A DNA stretch of 64,000 nt from PFJX01 sp040757575 (GTDB taxonomy: Bacteria > Pseudomonadota > Gammaproteobacteria > Burkholderiales > Thiobacillaceae): NCBI GenBank assembly GCA_040757575.1, contig JBFLXA010000011.1, forward strand, positions 1 through 64,000, written 5' to 3'. Below the pieces are notes generated by a model. That model was not told where the DNA came from and made no database searches. It was given only the letters and a program-made list of their open reading frames with translations. Every line of letters begins with the position of its first letter. Positions within the stretch are counted from its first letter, which is position 1. Positions 19,812 to 28,398 of this stretch are shown in pieces. The position numbers were made by a program, and so were the translations under genes.

Positions 19812-20309
19812 TCAGCGGATGGACTCGATGTTGAACTTCTTGTCCATGATCTGGGGGGTGAGCAGGGCGTAGCCCTGGTTCTGCCAGTGCACCAGTTCCG
19901 CCGGGGCGGAGGGCACGGCCTGGACGAAGTCGTGCAGGTCCTTGAGGCTGTAGCCGTAATCGCCCATGGCCAGCATGCAGACCTTGAATTCCACCCCCAG
20001 GTCGGCGTAGTAGCGCATCCGCTCGACAAATTCCTTGTATTTCTCCTCGTTCTTCTTCGCCAGGGTGACCAGTTCGGTGCCGTGGATCACCACCTTGACG
20101 GTTTCCGGGTTGAATTCGTAGGGAGCCTGGGAAAGGGGCAGGGCCAGGGAGCGAATCCAGTAGAGGGCGGCACCCATCTTGGCCGGGTCATCCAGATAGA
20201 AATCGAACACCACCTTGGGCGGGGCGTAGGGGGTTTCCACGTAGGTGGCCTCGGCCCGGGCCAGGGGGGCCAACAGCAAACCGGCGATCAGGACAAACAG
20301 CGCGCGCAT
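19812..20309 (-). CDS. periplasmic DsrE-family protein
   Basis: The 165-residue protein has a signal peptide (MRALFVLIAGLLLAPLARA) followed by a DsrE-type domain: KVVFDFYLDDPAKMGAAL, VKVVIHGTELVTL and the conserved Cys in VEFKVCMLAMGDYGY. Exported DsrE-like proteins occur widely in proteobacteria and have no settled function. GAGGAG precedes the start. It is the second DsrE relative in the window but differs from DsrE2 in size and location. Confidence 0.8.
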   Translation of the reverse strand: MRALFVLIAGLLLAPLARAEATYVETPYAPPKVVFDFYLDDPAKMGAALYWIRSLALPLSQAPYEFNPETVKVVIHGTELVTLAKKNEEKYKEFVERMRYYADLGVEFKVCMLAMGDYGYSLKDLHDFVQAVPSAPAELVHWQNQGYALLTPQIMDKKFNIESIR

Positions 20310-20366
20310 GGCTGGCTCCTCGGGCGTTAGGATAGCTCCAGCATAGTTGATGCCGCCCGGGCGAGG

Positions 20367-21578
20367 TCAGCCCGGTTTGCCGTCCACCCGGGGGCCCCAG
20401 TACAGGGGCGCGTACTTCCAGGTCCAGGTGCCGAAGGCCGCCAGCCAGAGCAGGCCGGAGAGCAGCGTCATCCCCGTGATCACATCCCCGGAAAGGAGCA
20501 GCAGGTCCGGCAACATGCGCGCCAGGGCGGCCGTCTGTACCAGCCAGAACAGGCCCCAGGTGACCCCGTCCGCCACCAGGGGCCGGCCGGAATGGCCCAG
20601 GCTCACCCGGGAGGCCATGCCCACCAGCATGGCGCCGAAGAAGCCGATGCCCAGGGCGTGCAGGGGGCCCAGGCCGGCGGACCAGGGCAGGGCCAGAAAC
20701 GCCGCCAGGCTGGCCAGGCCATACAGCAGGAAAGCCGCCCCGGCCCAGACGAAGCCGATATGCAGTACGGCCAGCAGGCGCACGCCGAGGCTCTGGGCAA
20801 TGCCCCAGCGGGACACGAACCAGAAGGCGATGGCCGCCAGGGGCAGGTCCGCCAGCCAGGTGTATTCGCTGTGGCCCAGGGCTGCCAGGGCACCATGGGC
20901 CAGGCTGGCGGCCAGCATGATCCCCAGGGGGCCGAAGGGGCGGATCAGCACGTAGTTGGCCAACACCCGGCTGGTGAACCAGGGCACCATGCGGTGGCAC
21001 ACCCCCAGGAACACCGGCACCAGGCAGCCCCAGAGGCCCAGGGCCTGGGACCAGGCCACGAGGTCCGGGCTACCGCCCGCCAGCCAGACCAGCATCAGCA
21101 GGTTGCCCAGGGCCCCCAGGACCAGGCCGCCCCAGGTGATCCAGCCATGGCGTTTGTCCTGGGGCCGGGCGCGGATGAGGGTGCCCAGCAGGGCGGCCAG
21201 GCCGGTGAGCCAGCCGGCCAGATGCAGGGCCAGGGCGGGCAGGGGGGCCACGAACACCAGGGCGGCGCCCAGGGCCATGAGTCCGGCAGTGGCGGTGTAG
21301 GCGGGGCGGGAGATGCCGGGGCCGCTCAGCCAGTTGGGCAGGGCGGTGAACAGAAAGCCAAAGACAAAGAACGGGAACAGGCCAAACAGCATCAGCCAGC
21401 CGTGCAGCAGGGGTCCGGGCAGGGCTTCCGGCGCCAGGCCGGCGCCCCCGGTCTGACGCAGGACCAGGTCCGCCAGCCACCACACCAGGGCCAGCACGGC
21501 CATGATCGCTCCGGGCAGAAAGGTGACCCGATGGGGGGCGGCGGTCAGGGTGGACCAGAAGGCAGGCATGGCGGACAT
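20367..21578 (-). CDS. NnrS family membrane protein
   Basis: The 403-residue protein has about twelve membrane segments and family motifs FGFLFTALPNWL, GVCHRMVPWFTSRVL and RVSLGHSGRPLVADG. NnrS is a haem- and copper-containing membrane protein linked to denitrification and nitric oxide tolerance. The ATG at 21578 is chosen; a GTG directly before it and an ATG at 21569 are alternatives. No nitrite or NO reductase genes lie nearby. Confidence 0.85.
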   Translation of the reverse strand: MSAMPAFWSTLTAAPHRVTFLPGAIMAVLALVWWLADLVLRQTGGAGLAPEALPGPLLHGWLMLFGLFPFFVFGFLFTALPNWLSGPGISRPAYTATAGLMALGAALVFVAPLPALALHLAGWLTGLAALLGTLIRARPQDKRHGWITWGGLVLGALGNLLMLVWLAGGSPDLVAWSQALGLWGCLVPVFLGVCHRMVPWFTSRVLANYVLIRPFGPLGIMLAASLAHGALAALGHSEYTWLADLPLAAIAFWFVSRWGIAQSLGVRLLAVLHIGFVWAGAAFLLYGLASLAAFLALPWSAGLGPLHALGIGFFGAMLVGMASRVSLGHSGRPLVADGVTWGLFWLVQTAALARMLPDLLLLSGDVITGMTLLSGLLWLAAFGTWTWKYAPLYWGPRVDGKPG

Positions 21579-21646
21579 CACGAAAAGGGGTTGCCCATGC
21601 TAGCGCCCTGGCCATTATGGGCCTTGATGAACGTCAACCCCGCCGG

Positions 21647-22516
21647 TTACAGGCCCTTCAACAGACTGTGATAGGCCTTCAGGCGGCTGGGCAGGATTTC
21701 GCCGGCCTCTGCCGCCGCCAGCACCGCGCAGGCGGGTTCCTTGAGGTGGCGACAGTTGTGGAAACGACACTGGCCCCGGCGCTGGCGGATTTCCGGAAAG
21801 GCAGCCGTGAGGGCATCCAGGTCCAGGTGTTGCAGGCCGAATTCCTGCATGCCGGGGGAATCGATGAGGGCTCCGTCGCCCGATGGCAGGGGATGGAGCC
21901 GGGCATGGGTGGTGGTGTGGCGGCCGGCGTCCAGGGCCAGGGAAATTTCCCCCACGGCAGCGTCCGCCCCCGGCACCAGGCGGTTTAGCAGGCTGCTCTT
22001 GCCCATGCCGGACGCCCCTACCAGCAGACTGGTCCGCCCCTGGAGCAGGGCCGCCAGGGGGGCGATGTCCCCCAGGGCGGAAACGGGAATGACCGGGTAG
22101 CCCAGGGCCTCGTAGGCCTTCAGGTAGTCGGCCAGGGGGGCGGTTTCCGGCAGGTCCGTCTTGTTGAGGACGATGCGGGCGGGAATGTCTGCCGCCTCGC
22201 AGGCCACCAGGCAGCGGATCAGCAGTTCTTCCCGGAACAGGGGCACGGCGGCCACCACCACCAGCACCTGGTCCAGGTTGGCGGCGATGAGTTTCGAGCG
22301 GAAATCGTCGGACCGATACAGCAGGTTATCCCGGGGTTCGATTTCCTCAATGACGCCGCTGCCTTCATGGGTGCGGTTGAAACGCACCCGGTCGCCGCAG
22401 GCCACGCCGCCTTTCTTGCCCCGGGTGACGCACTCGGTGACCGTGGCCCCGTCATCCACCAGGAAGTGGCGGCCGTGGGCGGCGACGACCCGGCCCTGGG
22501 CCGGACTGGAAGCCAT
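21647..22516 (-). CDS. rsgA: ribosome small subunit-dependent GTPase
   Basis: The 289-residue protein shows an N-terminal OB fold, a circularly permuted GTPase (NKTD in IVLNKTDLPE before the P-loop GASGMGKSSLLN, then DSPG), and a C-terminal zinc knuckle (CRFHNCRHLKEPAC). RsgA (YjeQ) helps mature the 30S subunit. The start overlaps the pterin dehydratase stop (TAATG). Confidence 0.92.
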   Translation of the reverse strand: MASSPAQGRVVAAHGRHFLVDDGATVTECVTRGKKGGVACGDRVRFNRTHEGSGVIEEIEPRDNLLYRSDDFRSKLIAANLDQVLVVVAAVPLFREELLIRCLVACEAADIPARIVLNKTDLPETAPLADYLKAYEALGYPVIPVSALGDIAPLAALLQGRTSLLVGASGMGKSSLLNRLVPGADAAVGEISLALDAGRHTTTHARLHPLPSGDGALIDSPGMQEFGLQHLDLDALTAAFPEIRQRRGQCRFHNCRHLKEPACAVLAAAEAGEILPSRLKAYHSLLKGL

Positions 22517-22860
22517 TACAGCGCGAACAGGGCGTCGATCTTGGCGGCGCAGATGAAGTCGGATTCCGACAGGCCGTTGATGGCATGGGTGATGTATTCC
22601 ACCCGGCAGGTGTTGTAGCCCACGCTCAAATCCGGGTGGTGGCCCTGTTGGTGGGAGACCCAGGCCACGGCATTCACGAAGGTCATGGTGACGTAGTGGT
22701 CCGGGAACTTGAGGTCCCGCCGCAGCTTGCCATCCACCACCGCCCAGGCCGGGTCCAGCTTGGGCATGAGGGCGGTGATTTCATCGGCGGTGAGAGGCGG
22801 AATGCCCCCTTCGCAGGGTTTGCATTTGCCTTTGGAGAGGTCGCAGAAGGTGTCGGTCAT
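22516..22860 (-). CDS. 4a-hydroxytetrahydrobiopterin dehydratase (PCD)
   Basis: The 114-residue protein contains the PCD signature with catalytic His residues in HYVTMTFVNAVAWVSHQQGH and HHPDLSVGYNTCRVEY. PCD regenerates the pterin cofactor used by aromatic amino-acid hydroxylases. The N-terminus has a CxxxxxxxCxxC cluster (FCDLSKGKCKPCEGG) common in proteobacterial members. It is coupled to rsgA by overlapping codons. Confidence 0.9.
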   Translation of the reverse strand: MTDTFCDLSKGKCKPCEGGIPPLTADEITALMPKLDPAWAVVDGKLRRDLKFPDHYVTMTFVNAVAWVSHQQGHHPDLSVGYNTCRVEYITHAINGLSESDFICAAKIDALFAL

Positions 22861-22863
22861 TTT

Positions 22864-22950
22864 GGGTGATGGGTGATGGGGGATGGGGGATGGGGGATGG
22901 GGGATGGGGGATGGGGTGGATTTTTCCCATCCCCCATTCCCCATCACCGG
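22864..22950. repeat. GGTGATGGGG palindromic element with an expanded heptamer
   Basis: The left part (22864-22917) is GGGTGAT followed by iterations of the heptamer GGGGGAT, and the right part (22926-22948) is its inverted counterpart ending ATCACCGG. The element fills the gap between the pterin dehydratase and cytochrome c genes, and its right edge supplies the cytochrome stop codon. It resembles the element at 27935-28015. Confidence 0.85.
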
Positions 22951-23246
22951 AATTTGTAATAGTTCTGGTTGAGGTAGGCGCCAAGATTGGCTTCGTCCTC
23001 GGGGAACAGGTCCAGGCCCAGCATGGACGTGCAGGCAGTGATCTGCTGGGCGAGGCCGTCGGCGCTCTTGATGCGCCGGTCGGCGCGGGTGTAGATCTTG
23101 CCGCCGTCGCCGCCGAAGCGGCCGGCGTGGCAGGCGTTGCACTTCTCGGCGTGCATGGCCTTGCCGGTGGCGGCGTTGCCCGTGGCGAAGGGGGCCGCCA
23201 GGGCGGGGGAAGCCATCAGGGCGAGTATCAGGGCATAGCGTTTCAT
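22944..23246 (-). CDS. small soluble c-type cytochrome
   Basis: The 100-residue protein has a signal peptide (MKRYALILALMASPALA) and one haem-binding motif, CNACH, near residue 36. It is a periplasmic monohaem cytochrome c with a distal Met candidate in SMLGLD. GAGGAG precedes the start. It lies between the M48 protease and pterin dehydratase genes. The redox partner is unknown. Confidence 0.88.
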   Translation of the reverse strand: MKRYALILALMASPALAAPFATGNAATGKAMHAEKCNACHAGRFGGDGGKIYTRADRRIKSADGLAQQITACTSMLGLDLFPEDEANLGAYLNQNYYKFR

Positions 23247-23270
23247 GTCGTGCTCCTCATGCAGGGCCGG

Positions 23271-24542
23271 TCAGGCCGGTTGTAATGTGGGGGTGGCCTG
23301 GCTTTCCAGGCGGGCGATGCGTTCCACCGCCTTGGGGTGGCTGTCGTAGAACAGGGAGTACACCGGGTCGGGCGTGAGGGTGGCAGCGTTGTCCCGATAC
23401 AGCCGTACCAGGGCGCTGATGAGGTGGGCCGGCAGGCTGTGACGGGCGGCGAAGGCGTCCGCTTCGAACTCGTGCTTGCGGGAATACAGGCTCATCAGGG
23501 GGGTGAGGGGAAACAGGAACACCGGCAGGACCAGGAAGAACAGGGCCAGGGCGGTGGCGTCAGTGGCAGCGGTGGCGTAATCGATTCCCAGGCCGGCATA
23601 GAACCAGGGTGCCCCCTTCAGCCAGGCCAGCAGGGCCAGCAACCCCAGGGAGAACACGAACATGAAGCCGATGCGCTTGATGATGTGGCGATGGTGGAAG
23701 TGGCCCAGCTCGTGGGCCAGCACCGCCTCGATCTGGTCGTGGGAAAGCTGGGACAGGAGGGTGTCGTAGAAGACGATGCGCTTGGACTGGCCCAGGCCGG
23801 TGAAATAGGCGTTGCCGTGGCTGGAACGTTTGGAGCCGTCCATGACGAACACGCCGCTGGACTTGAAGCCGGCCCGGGTGAGCAGGGCCTCGATGCGGGC
23901 CTGGAGGGTCTGGTCCGGCAGGGGGGTGAACTTGTTGAACAGGGGCGCGATGAGGGTGGGATAAAGGGTCAGGGCCAGCAGGTTGAAGCCCATCCATACG
24001 CCCCACACCCACAGCCACCAGGTGTCCCCCATGATGCCCATGAGCCACAGCACCAGCAGCAGCAGGGGAACGCCAATGGCCAGGCCCACCAGGGTCTGCT
24101 TGGCCAGGTCTGCAAACCAGCCCCCCAGGGTCTGACGGTTGAACCCGAAGCGGGCCTCGATGCGGAACTGGCGCCACAGGCTGAGGGGCAGTTCCACGGC
24201 GCTGCTGATGAAGGTGAGGGCCAGCAGCAGGGCCGTGCCTGCAAGCAGGGGCGAGCCGATCAGGGCGGTCAGCCCGTCATGGAGCCATTGCAGCCCGCCC
24301 CCCAGGGTGAAGGCCAGCAGCAGGCCCGCTTCCACGGCCAGGTGCAGCAGGCCCAGGCGGGCCTTGGCCAGGGTGTAGGCCGCCGCCTTCTGGTGATCCG
24401 CGAGTGGAATGGCGCTGGCAAAGGCCTCCGGGGGGGTGTCCCGGTGGGTCCAGACGTGGCGCATCTGGCGCAGCAACAGCCAGAGCTTGAGCCCGAAGGT
24501 GACGATGACGGCGGCGAGAAAGAGGTTGGTGAAGGACGGCAT
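23271..24542 (-). CDS. M48 family membrane zinc metallopeptidase (Ste24-like)
   Basis: The 423-residue integral membrane protein carries the zinc-protease motif HELGH in EAVLAHELGHFHHRH near residue 281, and the third ligand in RKHEFEADAFAARH. The long N-terminal membrane region matches the CAAX-prenyl-protease-1/Ste24 subgroup. Bacterial members probably process or degrade membrane proteins. CAAGG precedes the start. The gene is divergent from orn. Confidence 0.88.
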   Translation of the reverse strand: MPSFTNLFLAAVIVTFGLKLWLLLRQMRHVWTHRDTPPEAFASAIPLADHQKAAAYTLAKARLGLLHLAVEAGLLLAFTLGGGLQWLHDGLTALIGSPLLAGTALLLALTFISSAVELPLSLWRQFRIEARFGFNRQTLGGWFADLAKQTLVGLAIGVPLLLLVLWLMGIMGDTWWLWVWGVWMGFNLLALTLYPTLIAPLFNKFTPLPDQTLQARIEALLTRAGFKSSGVFVMDGSKRSSHGNAYFTGLGQSKRIVFYDTLLSQLSHDQIEAVLAHELGHFHHRHIIKRIGFMFVFSLGLLALLAWLKGAPWFYAGLGIDYATAATDATALALFFLVLPVFLFPLTPLMSLYSRKHEFEADAFAARHSLPAHLISALVRLYRDNAATLTPDPVYSLFYDSHPKAVERIARLESQATPTLQPA

Positions 24543-24705
24543 GGCACCTTGGACAGGAGGTTGCGGAATGGGTGCCCGGAAGGACGAACAAAAAACCCGC
24601 GATGAATGAAGGGGTTAAGACGGGTTCGGGCCCGCCGGGCGCCAGGTTCCGGGGATTGTGCCACAATGGCCTGCCCGCATTTACAGGTCAGCACCAAGGT
24701 TATTT

Positions 24706-25257
24706 ATGCCTCAAGTGGATACCCATCTGGTCTGGCTGGACATGGAAATGTCCGGCCTGGACCCGGACAACGACAAGGTTCTGGAAATCGCCCTCATCGT
24801 CACCGACAAGGACTTGAATGTGGTGGCAGAGGGACCGGTGCTGGTGGTGCACCAGCCCGACAGCGTGCTGGATGGAATGGATAGCTGGAACAAGGGCACC
24901 CACGGCAAGTCCGGCCTCATCGACAAGGTGAAGGCCTCGCCCCTCAGCGAAGCCGACGTGGAACAGCAGGTGCTGGCCTTCATGGAACAGCATGTGCCCA
25001 AGCGCACCTCGCCCATGTGCGGCAATTCCATCTGCCAGGACCGCCGTTTCCTGGCCCGCCACATGCCCCAGCTGGAAGCCTATTTCCACTACCGCAACCT
25101 GGATGTCTCCACCCTGAAGGAACTGGCGGCCCGCTGGCGCCCGGAGTTGAAGGACGGCTTCAAGAAGGCCAACAGCCACACGGCCCTGGCGGACATCATC
25201 GAATCCATCGAAGAACTGAAGTACTACCGCGAACATTTCATCAAGGTCAGTGGGTAG
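24706..25257 (+). CDS. orn: oligoribonuclease
   Basis: The 183-residue protein is a DEDDh exonuclease: LVWLDMEMSGLDPDNDKVLE (Asp and Glu of Exo I), GNSICQDRRFLARH (Exo II) and NSHTALADIIESI (His and Asp of Exo III). Orn degrades dinucleotides and pGpG from cyclic di-GMP turnover and is normally essential. CAAGG precedes the ATG at 24706. Confidence 0.94.
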   Translation: MPQVDTHLVWLDMEMSGLDPDNDKVLEIALIVTDKDLNVVAEGPVLVVHQPDSVLDGMDSWNKGTHGKSGLIDKVKASPLSEADVEQQVLAFMEQHVPKRTSPMCGNSICQDRRFLARHMPQLEAYFHYRNLDVSTLKELAARWRPELKDGFKKANSHTALADIIESIEELKYYREHFIKVSG

Positions 25258-25262
25258 ATATC

Positions 25263-25351
25263 AGCTTGTAGCGGGGGGCTGGTAGCCTGTAGCCATTTAT
25301 AGCGCGCCGAAGGCGCGGAAGCATTCAGCTACAAGCCACCCGCAACAAGCT
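25263..25351. repeat. nested inverted repeat between orn and the phosphorylase gene
   Basis: The outer arms of 24 bp (25263-25286 and 25328-25351) match at 21 of 24 positions when one is inverted. Inside is a perfect CGCGCC-GAA-GGCGCG hairpin (25303-25317). The right arm ends 20 bases before the GTG start of the phosphorylase gene. It may act as a terminator for orn, a leader structure, or a small MITE-like element. Confidence 0.75.
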
Positions 25352-25371
25352 ACGAGCTCAGGAGATAACCA

Positions 25372-27924
25372 GTGAAACCCGGCACGCCCTTCGTTGTTGA
25401 AGTCAACCCGCGCATTCCCCGCCGCCTGGCCCGCCTGTCCGAACTGGCGGAGAACCTCTGGTACGCCTGGGACCGCCCCACCCGCACCCTGTTCGCGCGG
25501 CTGCACCCGGGTCTGTGGGATGCGGTGAACCACAATCCCAAGGCTTTCCTGAAGCGGGTGGATGAAGACCGCCTGACCGAGGCGGCGGAGGATCACATCT
25601 TCCTGGGCAGCTACAACCGGGTGCTGTCGGCCTTCGACACCTACATGAGCGAGCCCCTGCGCCGGGACGCGCCCCTGGAGTTGAAGCCCGGCGACCTGAT
25701 CGCTTACTTCTGTGCGGAATTCGGTTTCCATGAAAGCTTCCCGGTCTACTCCGGCGGCCTGGGCATTCTGGCGGGGGACCACTGCAAGTCCGCGTCCGAC
25801 ATGCGCCTGCCCTTCGTGGCGGTGGGCCTGCTCTATCGCCAGGGGTATTTCTCCCAGCGCATCGACAACGACGGCAACCAGATCGCCACCTACACGGATT
25901 CCGAGTTCGACGATCTGCCGGTCCATCCGGCCCTGCGGGAGGATGGCAGCGAGGTCCACATTGATCTGGAACTGCCCGGCCGCAAGGTGGAAGTGAAGGT
26001 CTGGGAGACCCGCATCGGCCACGTGCGCCTGTGCCTGCTGGATACGGACCTGCCCGGCAACCGGCCGGAAGACCGTTACATCACTCACCAGCTTTATGGC
26101 GGCGACAAGCACACCCGCATCCAGCAGGAGATGGTGCTGGGCATCGGCGGCATGCGGGCCCTGGAAGAACTGGGCATCAAGGCCACCACCTACCACATCA
26201 ACGAAGGCCACGCCGCCTTCCTGGTGCTGGAGCGGGTGCGGCGCAAGGTGAAGCGCGGCCTGTCCTACCACGCCGCCCTGGAGGCGGTGGCTGCCTCCAC
26301 CGTGTTCACCACCCATACCCCGGTCCCGGCGGGCCATGACCACTTTGCCGAGGACATGATCTGGGAGTATTTCCACAGTTGCTGCACCGATCTGGGCATC
26401 AGTCGGGAAGAATTCATGCACCTGGGGGGCGCCGGCCACGGCCAGGACTTCAACATGACCCGCCTGGCACTGAACGGCTCCCGCCATCACAACGGGGTGT
26501 CCCGCATCCACGGTGGCGTGTCTTCCCAGATTTTGTCGGACATGTGGCCCCAGATCGCGCCGGACGAGTCCCCCATGGACTACATCACCAATGGCGTTCA
26601 TGTATCCACCTTCCTGGCCCAGGAATGGCAGGACCTGTTCGACAACAAACTTGGCTACGAATGGCGTCGCCGTCTGACGGACGTGGAGTTCTGGCAGAAG
26701 ATCGAAAGCATTCCCGATCACCATTTCTGGTCTGTGCACCAGGCCATCAAGACCCAGATGCTGCATTCCGTGCGCCACCGGGTCACCCGCCAGCATCTGC
26801 GCAACCACGGTTCCCCCGCCCACCTGGAGCGGATGCTCAAATACGCCAATCCCCTGGACCCCAACGTCCTGACCATCGGCTTCGCCCGCCGCTTCGCCAC
26901 CTACAAGCGGGCCACCCTGATGTTCGAGAACATGGACTGGCTGCGGCAGATCATCCACGACGCCGACCGGCCCGTGTTGTTCATCTTCGCCGGCAAGGCC
27001 CACCCGGCGGACAAGCCGGGCCAGGAACTGATCCGGCGCATCCACGAAATCTCCCGTTGGCCCGAGTTCGAAGGCCGCCTGCTGATGGTGGAAGGCTACG
27101 ACCTGGGTTTGGCACGGCGCCTGGTCTCGGGCTGCGATGTGTGGCTCAACAATCCCATCTATCCCCTGGAAGCCTCGGGTACCTCGGGCATGAAGGCGGG
27201 CTTGAACGGGGTGCTCAACCTGTCCGTCACCGACGGCTGGTGGGACGAAGGCTACGACGGCGGCAACGGTTGGGCCATCAAGCCTGCGCCGGAATACTTC
27301 GACGACGGACGGCGTAATCGGGAAGATAGCCAGACCCTCTACGAACTGCTCCAGGACCAGGTGCTGCCCATGTACTACCGGCGCCACGAACTGGGCTTTT
27401 CCGCCGAATGGGTGCACATGGCCAAGCGTTCCATCTCAACTCTGCTGCCCCGTTTCAACGCCACCCGCATGGTCATGGAGTACGCCAACAAGTTCTATGG
27501 CCCCGCCTCCCGCCAGTGGCGCCGCTACTCCGAGGACAATTTCTCCGGCGCCCAGTCCCTGGCGGCCTGGAAAGCCAAGATCCGCAACGCCTGGAGTGGT
27601 GTATCCGCCCACAGGGTGGACGACCCCCAGAAGCAGCTCACCTTCGGCGAGAGCATGGATATCCGGGTGGCAGTGAACCTGAACGGCCTGGCGCCGGAAG
27701 ACGTGCGTGTGGAACTGCTCATCGGCCGGGCCTCCCACACGGGCCAGGACAAGGAGCTGCAAGCCATTCCCATGGTGCCGGACGGCTGGGACGGGGGCAG
27801 CAGCCAGTTCAAGCTGGAGTTCATGCCGGAACTGTGCGGCCGCCTGCTCTACCGGGTGCGGGTCTATCCCTATCATGACCTGCTGACCCATCCCTTCGAA
27901 ACCGGGCTGATGGTGTGGCTGTAA
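25372..27924 (+). CDS. glgP: alpha-glucan (glycogen) phosphorylase, GT35
   Basis: The 850-residue protein belongs to the shorter alpha-glucan phosphorylase group that starts with SELAENLWYAWDRP. It includes HINEGHAAFLVLERVR, the ribose/phosphate-binding FARRFATYKRA, and EASGTSGMKAGLNGVLN with the pyridoxal-phosphate Lys. It releases glucose-1-phosphate from storage glucans. The start is a GTG preceded by CAGGAGATAACCA. No other glycogen genes lie alongside. Confidence 0.92.
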   Translation: MKPGTPFVVEVNPRIPRRLARLSELAENLWYAWDRPTRTLFARLHPGLWDAVNHNPKAFLKRVDEDRLTEAAEDHIFLGSYNRVLSAFDTYMSEPLRRDAPLELKPGDLIAYFCAEFGFHESFPVYSGGLGILAGDHCKSASDMRLPFVAVGLLYRQGYFSQRIDNDGNQIATYTDSEFDDLPVHPALREDGSEVHIDLELPGRKVEVKVWETRIGHVRLCLLDTDLPGNRPEDRYITHQLYGGDKHTRIQQEMVLGIGGMRALEELGIKATTYHINEGHAAFLVLERVRRKVKRGLSYHAALEAVAASTVFTTHTPVPAGHDHFAEDMIWEYFHSCCTDLGISREEFMHLGGAGHGQDFNMTRLALNGSRHHNGVSRIHGGVSSQILSDMWPQIAPDESPMDYITNGVHVSTFLAQEWQDLFDNKLGYEWRRRLTDVEFWQKIESIPDHHFWSVHQAIKTQMLHSVRHRVTRQHLRNHGSPAHLERMLKYANPLDPNVLTIGFARRFATYKRATLMFENMDWLRQIIHDADRPVLFIFAGKAHPADKPGQELIRRIHEISRWPEFEGRLLMVEGYDLGLARRLVSGCDVWLNNPIYPLEASGTSGMKAGLNGVLNLSVTDGWWDEGYDGGNGWAIKPAPEYFDDGRRNREDSQTLYELLQDQVLPMYYRRHELGFSAEWVHMAKRSISTLLPRFNATRMVMEYANKFYGPASRQWRRYSEDNFSGAQSLAAWKAKIRNAWSGVSAHRVDDPQKQLTFGESMDIRVAVNLNGLAPEDVRVELLIGRASHTGQDKELQAIPMVPDGWDGGSSQFKLEFMPELCGRLLYRVRVYPYHDLLTHPFETGLMVWL

Positions 27925-27934
27925 GACGGGGAAA

Positions 27935-28015
27935 GGGTGATGGGGAATGAGGGATGGGGCATGGGCGATGAGGGGTGGGATTTTCCCATTCCCCATTCCC
28001 CATTCCCCATCACCC
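27935..28015. repeat. GGTGATGGGG palindromic element upstream of crcB
   Basis: Arms of 31 bp (27935-27965 and 27985-28015) match at 28 of 31 positions when inverted, with a 19-base loop. The sequence is built from GGGGAAT/GGGGGAT heptamers flanked by GGTGAT and ATCACC, as at 22864-22950. It ends four bases before the crcB ATG, so no ordinary ribosome-binding site remains there. Confidence 0.88.
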
Positions 28016-28019
28016 AAAC

Positions 28020-28397
28020 ATGACGGCCTTCCTTGCCATCGGTGCCGGTGCGGTCCTGGGGGCCTGGCTGCGCTGGGGACTGGGCCTGTGGCTCAACCCT
28101 GCCCTTTCTGCGCTACCCCTGGGCACCCTGGCGGCCAATCTGTCCGGTGGTTACCTCATCGGCCTGGCCATCGCCTTTTTCGCCCAGCACCCGGGGCTCT
28201 CGCCGGAATGGCGGCTGTTTGCCATCACCGGCTTCCTGGGGGCCCTGACCACCTTTTCCACCTTCTCCGCCGAAGTCTTCACCCAGCTCAGCCGGGGCCA
28301 GGCCGGCTGGGCCCTGGCCACCGCCAGCTTGCATCTGTTCGGTTCACTGGCCATGACGGGGCTGGGGGTTTGGACCTATGCCCTCATGAAAGGCTGA
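28020..28397 (+). CDS. crcB: CrcB/Fluc fluoride channel
   Basis: The 125-residue protein has four membrane segments and the Fluc signatures LAANLSGGYLIG (channel Asn) and ITGFLGALTTFSTFSAE (Phe box and central sodium site). Fluc channels export fluoride as dual-topology dimers. The ATG at 28020 directly follows a palindromic repeat and has no clear ribosome-binding site. The DUF190 gene starts two bases after its stop. Confidence 0.92.
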   Translation: MTAFLAIGAGAVLGAWLRWGLGLWLNPALSALPLGTLAANLSGGYLIGLAIAFFAQHPGLSPEWRLFAITGFLGALTTFSTFSAEVFTQLSRGQAGWALATASLHLFGSLAMTGLGVWTYALMKG

Positions 28398-28398
28398 C

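Noticed and set aside
22864..22950. CRISPR-like array
   Set aside because: Units are seven bases with no unique spacers and no cas genes nearby; it is a slippage-type repeat with an inverted arm.
25297..27417. Long open frame antisense to glgP
   Set aside because: Very GC-rich codons leave the opposite strand free of stops. The encoded protein is low in complexity and has no recognisable domain, while glgP is a clear family member.
27935..28019. Possible fluoride riboswitch upstream of crcB
   Set aside because: The GGTGATGG start recalls the crcB motif, but the rest is a heptamer-built palindrome shared with 22864-22950 upstream of an unrelated gene, and the conserved riboswitch pseudoknot segments are absent.
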